DNA of 64,000 bases from Candidatus Sulfotelmatobacter sp. (lineage in GTDB: Bacteria > Acidobacteriota > Terriglobia > Terriglobales > Acidobacteriaceae): NCBI GenBank assembly GCA_030039165.1, contig JASHQM010000056.1:1-64000 (forward strand). The letters run 5' to 3'. Below are positions 57,644 to 64,000 of the stretch, piece by piece (the stretch's first letter is position 1; each line of letters starts with the position of its first letter). The notes beneath the pieces are model-generated. The model was not told the DNA's origin. It made no database searches and saw only the letters and a program-made list of their open reading frames with translations. The translations under genes were made by a program, and so were the position numbers.

Positions 57644-58906
57644 ATGCAGTCCCGTGCAGATTCCCCGACAGCTTCCGAATTCATGACTTCCCGATTGACG
57701 ACCGACAAATCCGTTCACGCTGCTACGCTGAAGTTGCTCGCCTATTGCCGTTCCAACAATTGGGCCGGTTACGAACCTTATGACGTTCTCAACAGCAGGA
57801 TTGTTCAGGCCCTCCCTATCCTTGATTCGAGGATTCCTCGCCTCGCTCTCACCCAGTTCCTGAAGAGGAGCCCGATCAATATCCGACGTCTTCTGCTCGT
57901 TCCAAAGACACAGAATCCGAAGGCGCTGGGACTGTTTCTATCAGCATTCATGAAGCTTTCTAGCCGCGGCATTGGCGTCGAGCAGGATGTGGATTCGGTC
58001 GTGGAGCAATTAATCGCCCTGCGGTCGCAAGGCGTGCCCTACTGGTGCTGGGGCTACAACTTTCCCTGGCAGACCCGCGTTAACCTGGTGCCGCGTTGGG
58101 AGCCGAATCTGGTTTGCACAACCTTCGCCGCCATAGGACTTCTGGATGTTTACGAGCAGCGCCGGGATGAGCTCCACCTCAGCATGGCATTGAGCGCAGC
58201 GCAATACATGCTCAACGAGCTCTACTGGAGCGACGGCAAGTCCAAGTTCGGCTTTGGATATCCGTTGCCATCGGTGCGCTGCCAGGTGCATAACGCCAAC
58301 CTGCTGGCTGCGGATTTACTCTGCCGGATCTATAAACACACAGGCGATCAAAGCTTTCTCGAACCGGCTTTGAAAGTGGCGCGCTATTCGGTAGGGCAAC
58401 AGCATGAAGATGGAGGCTGGGACTACGGCGAGGCCCGCAACCAGAAATGGATAGACAACTTTCACACTGGCTTCAATCTTTGCGCTCTGCGGTCGATTAC
58501 GCGATCGCTGGGAACTCACGAATTCGAGCCGAGCCTGCGCCGCGGGTTCGAATTCTACCGCGCTCACTTCTTCCGCGAAGATGGAGCGGTCCGCTACTTT
58601 CACGACCGCACATATCCGATCGATACGCACTGCGTAGCCCAGAGCATCATTACGCTGCTCGACCTGCAAGATCTCGCCCACGACAACGTTCAACTGGCGC
58701 GCTTGGTAATTGACTGGGCGATGAATCACATGTGGGACGAACAGGGCTTTTTCTACTACCGGATTCTGCGTTTGTGTACGATTCGCACTTCTTATATGAG
58801 ATGGACACAAGCCTGGATGTTTCTAGCGCTAAGCATGCTTCTAGCCGAAACCTCCAAGCCTGCACAAATGGCAGAAGTGCACGATGCGGTTGCACTCGAG
58901 ACGTAA
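57644..58906 (+). CDS. Exopolysaccharide-locus protein with predicted alpha/alpha-toroid fold, function unknown
   Basis: A 420-residue soluble protein without signal peptide or membrane helices. Repeated helical segments such as NLLAADLLCRIYKHTGDQSFLEPALKVARYSVGQQHEDGGWDYG and FYRAHFFREDGAVRYFHDRTYPIDTHCVAQSIITLLDL resemble the alpha/alpha barrels of terpene-cyclase-like and glycoside-processing proteins. Relatives in polysaccharide loci are sometimes mislabelled aminolevulinate dehydratase. No catalytic assignment is safe. Its stop is 2 bases before the glycosyltransferase ATG, so it is in the same operon. ATG 57686 is an alternative start. Confidence 0.78.
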   Translation: MQSRADSPTASEFMTSRLTTDKSVHAATLKLLAYCRSNNWAGYEPYDVLNSRIVQALPILDSRIPRLALTQFLKRSPINIRRLLLVPKTQNPKALGLFLSAFMKLSSRGIGVEQDVDSVVEQLIALRSQGVPYWCWGYNFPWQTRVNLVPRWEPNLVCTTFAAIGLLDVYEQRRDELHLSMALSAAQYMLNELYWSDGKSKFGFGYPLPSVRCQVHNANLLAADLLCRIYKHTGDQSFLEPALKVARYSVGQQHEDGGWDYGEARNQKWIDNFHTGFNLCALRSITRSLGTHEFEPSLRRGFEFYRAHFFREDGAVRYFHDRTYPIDTHCVAQSIITLLDLQDLAHDNVQLARLVIDWAMNHMWDEQGFFYYRILRLCTIRTSYMRWTQAWMFLALSMLLAETSKPAQMAEVHDAVALET

Positions 58907-58908
58907 AG

Positions 58909-59835
58909 ATGTCAACCCTTCCTACTTACGTACTGATTACTCCCGCGCGGAATGAGGCGCGGTTCATCGAGCAGACGATTCAGGCGGTTGTGGCGCAGAC
59001 GGCCCGGCCACTGCGGTGGATCATCGTCAGTGATGGATCTACCGATGGCACCGACGATATTGTGCAACGATATGCCGCCGAACATGCGTGGATTGAACTG
59101 CTGCAGTTGCCCGAACGCCGGGAGCGACATTTTGCTGGGAAAGTGCAAGCGTTTAATGCCGGCTATGCGCGCCTTGATCGTTCACAATATGACGTCCTCG
59201 GTAACCTCGACAGCGACGTATCGTTTGACGAAGAGTATTTCTCCTTCCTGCTCGGGAAATTGGCAGACGACCCGCGCCTTGGCCTAGTGGGAACTGCGTT
59301 CCGGGACGTCTCGGGAACGAGCTACGACTATCGCTTCGTCAACATCGAACACGTGACGGGAACTTGCCAGGTGTTCCGTCGACAATGCTTTGTCGACATC
59401 GGGGGATACGTACCCTCGAGAGGAGGCGCGGTTGACAGCATCGCGGCCGTTACAGCGAGAATGAGGGGATGGAAGACACGAACCTTTACGGAAAAGATTC
59501 TGTTCCACCAGAGAAGCTTCGGGACAGCGCAGAATGGGACCCTGATGGCACGATTCAAGGGAGGTAACAAGGATTACGTGGTCGGAAACCATCCGGTGTG
59601 GGAATTATGCCGAACCGCTCATCAGATGACGAAAAAACCGTTAGTCCTTGGGGGACTGATGCTGGCTTGCGGCTACCTGTGGTCCTCTATCCGCCGCCGG
59701 CCTCGACCCGTATCGGGAGAATTCGTGGCATTTCACCGCCGTGAGCAGATGCGGCGATTGACGGCCTTTTTCCGAACGACCATGACGCCTGCGCCCGGCT
59801 GGCAAGAAGGAAAAAGTCCGGATCCGGCAAGATAA
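58909..59835 (+). CDS. Family 2 glycosyltransferase
   Basis: A 308-residue GT-A glycosyltransferase. YVLITPARNEARFIEQTIQAV opens the nucleotide-sugar fold, IIVSDGSTDGTDD follows, and the metal-binding DxD equivalent is LDSDVSF (about 98-104). The later EYFSFLLGKL and GGAVDSIAAVTARMRGW are acceptor-side motifs. A hydrophobic segment at about 250-265 may anchor it to the membrane. Start ATG 58909 lies 2 bases after the preceding stop; the longer frame from 58732 lies within that gene. Confidence 0.9.
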   Translation: MSTLPTYVLITPARNEARFIEQTIQAVVAQTARPLRWIIVSDGSTDGTDDIVQRYAAEHAWIELLQLPERRERHFAGKVQAFNAGYARLDRSQYDVLGNLDSDVSFDEEYFSFLLGKLADDPRLGLVGTAFRDVSGTSYDYRFVNIEHVTGTCQVFRRQCFVDIGGYVPSRGGAVDSIAAVTARMRGWKTRTFTEKILFHQRSFGTAQNGTLMARFKGGNKDYVVGNHPVWELCRTAHQMTKKPLVLGGLMLACGYLWSSIRRRPRPVSGEFVAFHRREQMRRLTAFFRTTMTPAPGWQEGKSPDPAR

Positions 59836-60070
59836 AAGGAATTAAAACTTTAGGGCGTAAGGCCAATCGGAAGGTTCAAAACAAAGCAAATGATAGTGCA
59901 CACTCGTTGTTTCCTTCCGGTACAGTACGTCACCATGCACTTCTGGGACATGCGCGTGAAGCCTCGCACCGTCAGAATAGGTTGAGCCGCTGGGAATTCT
60001 TGGGTTGAAAGAAGACCCGGATGCGGCACATCCCCCACGCAGCCCCAAAACTGCGGTTCGAGGTTGTTCA
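59836..60070. other. Intergenic gap before the secreted beta-helix gene
   Basis: This 235-base gap has no recognised promoter, terminator or small gene. A TTG-initiated frame from 60005 runs into the next gene but looks non-coding before the signal peptide. Confidence 0.4.
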
Positions 60071-62296
60071 ATGGCATGCCGGCACTGGCCTCTTGCTCTC
60101 GTCTTGAATATGTTCTTGTTTTCCCTTAGTTCCTATGCCCAGCTTTGGCAAGGCATTCTGCAGCCAACGTATGGCAGCGGGGCTTGCACGCTGCTTCCCG
60201 GCTCCAGCCCTGCTGGATGCGGGGTGGACTGGTCCGCCAATTCCGCCCAGGGAACTTCGGGGGTTGGCATTCCCGGGGGAGTTCCTTACCGCACTACGAT
60301 CTGCTCGACCATTCAAGCCTCCAACTACGGCAATGGCTCATCGGATGCGACTTCTGCGATCCAGTCTGCGCTCAATAGTTGCGGGAACGCTCATGCAAAC
60401 GACGTGAATGGCAACCCGGGCGGAGTTGTAATGCTCAGCTCCGGAACGTATCTGCTTAATGGAACGCTTTCGATCCCTTCCAACGTCACGTTGCGAGGCG
60501 CAGGTACGACAGCCGCAACCGGTACCGTGCTCAATGCTCAGCGGACCAGCGGCGCGATTATCACCATTGGAACCGGGGGCGCGCCAAACACGGTGACCGA
60601 TATCACCTCAGGCTCGACTGCGGGATCGACCAGCTTCACAGTGGCAAACACTTCGGGGATTGCAGTGGGAAGCCTGCTGGAAGTCTCGGAGCCGAACAAT
60701 CCTGCTTATGTAAGCACAGTCAGCGGGCAGAACACAGGCAACGATTGCAGCTGGTGTGATTATTCGCGATGGGGAGCTTCCCGCGTCCGCGGACAGATTG
60801 TAGTGGTGACTGCGATCAATGGAATGAACATTACGTTTTCGCCGCCGCTTTATACGGCGTATGTCGCGGCGTCTACGGCTTATAGCAGTTCTACCACGTA
60901 TGCGCAGGGCGATGTCGTCGTCAGTTCCGGAACTTGCTATGTCTACAATAACGACACGGCTTCAAGCGGAAACGCCCCGTCGAACACGGGTTATTGGACG
61001 GTGATGGCATCTTGCAATCCGCAGGCAGCTTACTTCACTCCTTCCGTGCAATGGGCAGGATTGGAACTGTTACAGGTCTACTCCAACGGCACGGCTTCTT
61101 ATGGAGTGCAGAACACGACGGCGGAAGGGTTGTACGGCGCAGCGTATTCCTGGATCAAGGGGATTGAGAACAACTATTCGGATGGCGATCATGTGCAGTT
61201 TGTATCGTGCTTCCGGTGCGAAGTCCGCGACAGCTACTTCTCCAACGCCTACTACCACCAGGCAGGGCAAACCGACGCCACCGTCAACATGATGGAGAAA
61301 ACCAGCGCTTCACTGGTGGAAAACAACGTCATGGAGCGGCTGCATGTCTCGGTCTTCTTTGAGTATGGCTCTGCTGGCAACGTTTGGGCCTACAATTTCG
61401 GAACCGGGAACTTCGACACGTCGGTGTGCTCGGGAAACATCAGTTCGAGCAACTATTGCGTAACCATGATGGACTTTGACCTGAATCATGGCGCCCATCC
61501 CCAGTTCAATTTGCTTGAGGGGAACGTGATGATGCGCGACGAGGGCGACGTGATCCACGGCAGCCTCAGCCACAACACGCATTTTCGGAACTGGGCGCTG
61601 GGCACGACCTTCGATTGCAACCCTCTATTGGATGGACGACAGAACTACAACTGCGCATCCGGTGCTTGGACGAACCAGACCTTGCGATCATTCGAGGTGC
61701 CACAGGTGCTGGGAGCATTCGCTGGTGGCACGGGAGACTGGTTCGAAAACGCGATTGGAAATGTATGGGGGTCGGCGGCACAGGCTGCGCTGGGAGCCTC
61801 ATACACGGGGGGCAGCGATGGCTGCACCGCTTGTCAGGTTTCGCCCACGACCCGCAGCTATACGGAACAGCCCACGGACATGACGTTCGGCTACACCACG
61901 GCGGGGAACAACAATGGTGGATGTTCCTCGCGCTCGACTTGCACAGCTTATGTAACGGCGTTCCTGCACGGAAATTACGACTACGCCGCCAATGCTGTGG
62001 AGGTATGGCAGAGCGGAGTCACGCACCAACTGCCGGCTTCGTTCTTCCGCTCCTCTCAGCCGGCTTTCTGGGGCAATACGATTCCCTGGCCTGCAATCGG
62101 GCCGGATGTCACCGGGGGCGCGGGACCCGGCGGACATGTGTATTCGATCACGGCGGGAAACCCAGCTCAATCCTGTTGGAACACGGCTTTAATCCTGCCG
62201 GACGGTTCGCGCGCATTTGACCCGACCGTGTGCTACCCGGGAGAATTTGCAGCACTGCCGGCTCCGCCGAGCAACTTGAACGCAACGGTGCAGTGA
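60071..62296 (+). CDS. Secreted right-handed beta-helix (pectate-lyase-like) protein with an inserted carbohydrate-binding-like module
   Basis: A 741-residue exported protein with a signal peptide at about 1-24 (LALVLNMFLFSLSSYAQ). A pectate-lyase-3-like start (ATSAIQSALNSCG, GGVVMLSSGTYLLNGTLSIPSNVTLRGAG) and parallel beta-helix repeats around VSCFRCEVRDSYFSNAYYHQAG, ASLVENNVMERLHVSVFFE and FNLLEGNVMM follow. At about 285-320 is an insert AYSSSTTYAQGDVV with a downstream YWTVMA, like CBM5/12 chitin-binding modules. It is cysteine-rich for a secreted bacterial protein. A polysaccharide lyase or structural matrix role is likely, but catalytic residues cannot be assigned. ATG 60071 is chosen for the signal peptide. 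Confidence 0.82.
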   Translation: MACRHWPLALVLNMFLFSLSSYAQLWQGILQPTYGSGACTLLPGSSPAGCGVDWSANSAQGTSGVGIPGGVPYRTTICSTIQASNYGNGSSDATSAIQSALNSCGNAHANDVNGNPGGVVMLSSGTYLLNGTLSIPSNVTLRGAGTTAATGTVLNAQRTSGAIITIGTGGAPNTVTDITSGSTAGSTSFTVANTSGIAVGSLLEVSEPNNPAYVSTVSGQNTGNDCSWCDYSRWGASRVRGQIVVVTAINGMNITFSPPLYTAYVAASTAYSSSTTYAQGDVVVSSGTCYVYNNDTASSGNAPSNTGYWTVMASCNPQAAYFTPSVQWAGLELLQVYSNGTASYGVQNTTAEGLYGAAYSWIKGIENNYSDGDHVQFVSCFRCEVRDSYFSNAYYHQAGQTDATVNMMEKTSASLVENNVMERLHVSVFFEYGSAGNVWAYNFGTGNFDTSVCSGNISSSNYCVTMMDFDLNHGAHPQFNLLEGNVMMRDEGDVIHGSLSHNTHFRNWALGTTFDCNPLLDGRQNYNCASGAWTNQTLRSFEVPQVLGAFAGGTGDWFENAIGNVWGSAAQAALGASYTGGSDGCTACQVSPTTRSYTEQPTDMTFGYTTAGNNNGGCSSRSTCTAYVTAFLHGNYDYAANAVEVWQSGVTHQLPASFFRSSQPAFWGNTIPWPAIGPDVTGGAGPGGHVYSITAGNPAQSCWNTALILPDGSRAFDPTVCYPGEFAALPAPPSNLNATVQ

Positions 62297-62473
62297 GTCG
62301 CATTCGAGGACAACAGCGGACGGCTTAGCGTTGTTTTTCTATTCAATTTTGCGGACGGCGGGTAAGGGCCGCTGGTTTTCCTGATCAACTCTAATCAGCT
62401 TGAATTGCTAATCCTCCCCCACAACAATCCCCCAGCAAATCTTCTTAGAGAAACCCCTAGAAGGATAAGAACA
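62297..62473. other. Short intergenic region with a direct repeat
   Basis: GCGGACGGC occurs twice (near 62316 and 62352) around a T-rich stretch. No hairpin with a T-tail on the right strand was convincing, so a terminator is not called. Confidence 0.3.
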
Positions 62474-63103
62474 ATGTCTATGTCTGTCGTCGAGAGGGCG
62501 GCACGCGCTCCCTACAACTTTATTCTCAGACACGCTTCGCCAACCATCAAACGCTTCTTCTGGGATCGCGAATTCGCTTCCGGCAAATGGAACTTCATCG
62601 ACGATACGGCCAGCGATACTTCCTATCCCTATCTGGAAAAATACAGCCAGAAGGGAAGCATCCTCGATCTGGGATGCGGCCCTGGTAATACCGCGAACGA
62701 ACTGGCGTTCACGGCCTATCGAAGCTACCTTGGCGTTGATGTTTCCGAGGTCGCTCTGGCCAAGGCGAGGGAGCGGACGCAGCGTTGCGGACGCAGCCAG
62801 AAGAACAGTTTTGTGCACGGAGACATGCTCAGCTTTGTCCCTCCCCGGCTGTTCGATGTGATCCTGCTGCGGGAGTCCGTGTATCACGTGGCTATGGGAA
62901 ATTTGAAGTCGATGTTCGAGCGGTACTCACAGTATTTAACGAAGGACGGTGTCTTCCTTGTGAAGCTCGTTACCGGAAATCGTTACACATCGATGACGAG
63001 GGTGCGCATCATCGAGTCGGACTTCGAAGTCGTCGAAAAAGGGGAACACTCGCGCGATGGATCGACGGTGTTGGTGTTTCGGGCAAAGCGGGCGCTGTCC
63101 TGA
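62474..63103 (+). CDS. Class I SAM-dependent methyltransferase
   Basis: A 209-residue methyltransferase. The SAM-binding motif I is SILDLGCGPGNTANELA (about 64-80), motif II is YLGVDVSEVALAKARE and the later LFDVILLRESVYHV is motif IV-like. Its acceptor is unknown; in a polysaccharide locus it may methylate a sugar or lipid carrier. Start ATG 62474 has AGAAGGA upstream and the longer frame from 62405 adds only non-conserved residues. It precedes the truncated GNAT-like gene by 38 bases. Confidence 0.88.
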   Translation: MSMSVVERAARAPYNFILRHASPTIKRFFWDREFASGKWNFIDDTASDTSYPYLEKYSQKGSILDLGCGPGNTANELAFTAYRSYLGVDVSEVALAKARERTQRCGRSQKNSFVHGDMLSFVPPRLFDVILLRESVYHVAMGNLKSMFERYSQYLTKDGVFLVKLVTGNRYTSMTRVRIIESDFEVVEKGEHSRDGSTVLVFRAKRALS

Positions 63104-63141
63104 GTAGGTATGCAATCAAGGGCCGAAAGCGGAAGGATTCC

Positions 63142-64000
63142 ATGCAGTCTTTGTTGAATATTGGGGGAGCCCAGATCAGGGTCGAAGGCACAATGCTGCG
63201 GATTGCGCGGCCCGATGCCGATAAATACCAGCAACTCGAGGACCCGGAATACGTTCTGACTGGCTTGCGGCGATGCAAGACGAGGATCGATCTTTTTACC
63301 TTCATGCAAATAATGCCGCTGACGTCTCCGCAACATTCGTATCCCACGGAGTGGGACAACCTCGCGGTCTTGCCGGTATCTACCTTCGACCACTGGTGGA
63401 ATCACCAAATCCGCTCCTTTCCGCGCAACCGGGCAAGGCAAGCTGAAAAAAGGGGGGTTGTCATCCGCGAAGTCCAGCTCGACGACAACCTCGTCCGTGG
63501 AATCTGGGAGATATATAACGAGTGCCCGGTCCGGCAAGGGAGACGGTTTCGTCATTACGGGAAGGACATCGAAACCGTGAGACGAGAAGAATCCACATAT
63601 CTTGATAGTAGCGTCTTTATCGGCGCATTCCTTGCTGAAAAGCTGATAGGGTTTGCCAAATTGACCTGGGACCAGACCCGCACCCAGGCGAACTTCATGA
63701 ACATCCTGTCGATGGTTCAGCACAAGGACAAGGCCCCGACCAACGCACTGATTGCGCAGGCTGTCCGTTCGTGCGCGGAAAGAAATATTCGATATCTGGT
63801 CTACCAAAACTTCTCTTACGGTAACAAGCCGCCGGATAGTATGACTAATTTCAAAGAGGTCAATGGGTTCAGCCGTGTCGAAGTTCCTCGCTACTATGTC
63901 CCGCTGACGAGTGTTGGCCGGCTCGCCCTCCGCTTCGGTCTGCACCATAGGTTTCTGGACCGTCTTCCTCCTTCGCTTCTTGCGCAGATGCAGCATCTCC
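63142..64000 (+). CDS. GNAT/FemAB-like acyltransferase-fold protein, C-terminus cut off by window edge
   Basis: The frame from ATG 63142 (GGAAGGA upstream) is open to the right edge, giving at least 286 residues. The sequence includes IREVQLDDNLVRGIWEIYNECPVRQGRRFRHYGKD, VFIGAFLAEKLIGFAKL and NALIAQAVRSCAERNIRYLVYQNFSYG, typical of the acetyltransferase fold found in exopolysaccharide loci. Such proteins are thought to acylate or aminoacylate surface polymers, but the substrate is unknown. It follows the methyltransferase in the same direction. The antisense frame here (62983-63996) is a shadow. Confidence 0.75.
   Translation, partial: MQSLLNIGGAQIRVEGTMLRIARPDADKYQQLEDPEYVLTGLRRCKTRIDLFTFMQIMPLTSPQHSYPTEWDNLAVLPVSTFDHWWNHQIRSFPRNRARQAEKRGVVIREVQLDDNLVRGIWEIYNECPVRQGRRFRHYGKDIETVRREESTYLDSSVFIGAFLAEKLIGFAKLTWDQTRTQANFMNILSMVQHKDKAPTNALIAQAVRSCAERNIRYLVYQNFSYGNKPPDSMTNFKEVNGFSRVEVPRYYVPLTSVGRLALRFGLHHRFLDRLPPSLLAQMQHL

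Noticed and set aside
62983..63996. 337-codon minus-strand open frame at the right edge
   Set aside because: The plus-strand frame from 63142 has acetyltransferase-like motifs and a ribosome site, so the antisense frame is a shadow.
1..64000. CRISPR arrays, tRNA genes, insertion sequences and attachment sites
   Set aside because: No regularly spaced repeats, cloverleaf-like tRNA 3' ends, transposase or integrase genes, or flanking direct repeats were found by reading both strands.

Overview
The window looks like the chromosome of an acidobacterium, probably class Terriglobia. This is inferred from gene content, not from a marker gene. The main clues are an Oar-like TonB receptor with an N-terminal carboxypeptidase-regulatory domain, two secreted Ig-like (ASPM-SPD-2-Hydin) proteins, a CACAGAGGACACAG-type repeat, and the style of the exopolysaccharide locus. 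No rRNA, tRNA, insertion sequence, prophage or CRISPR array was seen.

Positions 1-39,100 form a catabolic island for lignin-type methoxylated aromatics. On the minus strand, 9996-1 encodes a TonB receptor, cytochrome c, amidohydrolase, aldehyde dehydrogenase, protocatechuate 3,4-dioxygenase (pcaHG) and a PQQ alcohol dehydrogenase. Positions 17276-10270 (minus) encode a MarR regulator followed by a two-subunit phenylphosphate-synthase-like kinase, a dihydroxyacetophenone-dioxygenase-like cupin, a biotin carrier protein, a carboxyltransferase and a HAD phosphatase. This set closely parallels the hydroxyphenylethanone (acetovanillone) pathways called Hpe in Rhodococcus and Acv in Sphingobium. 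Next come a feruloyl-CoA synthase, a hydratase/3-hydroxyacyl-CoA dehydrogenase fusion, a LigM-type O-demethylase with MetF, an extradiol dioxygenase with GalB-GalC-GalD and a dehydrogenase, a GntR regulator, a second LigM/DesA-type demethylase, an esterase-like protein, an amidohydrolase, the fused PcaL, PcaB, a second cupin, an MFS transporter and a benzoate-CoA ligase.

Read together, the genes suggest two parallel arms. In the guaiacyl arm, ferulate and acetovanillone give vanillate, LigM gives protocatechuate, and PcaHG, PcaB and PcaL lead to 3-oxoadipate. In the syringyl or gallate arm, the second LigM-like enzyme, the extradiol dioxygenase and GalD, GalB and GalC lead to pyruvate and oxaloacetate. 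Two palindromic motifs may tie the island together. TTCAGTATACTGAA-like sites flank the MarR-side genes (17355, 21483, 23828), and TGTATACA sites occur at 10181, 23888, 29405 and 29559.

Positions 39,100-64,000 carry a YjbQ protein, WecB, two Ig-like repeat secreted proteins, a LuxR-type regulator with a degenerate receiver, and an exopolysaccharide locus on the plus strand from 45,826. That locus encodes an RfaH/NusG-like antiterminator, an AAA+ response regulator lacking GAFTGA, Wza, an outer-membrane barrel, Wzz, an ExeA-type ATPase, a CpsD-type kinase, a priming sugar transferase, a 2,3-diamino-sugar cassette, an alpha-toroid protein, a GT2 glycosyltransferase, a secreted beta-helix protein, a methyltransferase and a truncated GNAT-like protein. 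A good sigma-54 promoter match lies in the 861-base gap upstream (45070). Genes at both window edges are cut off.
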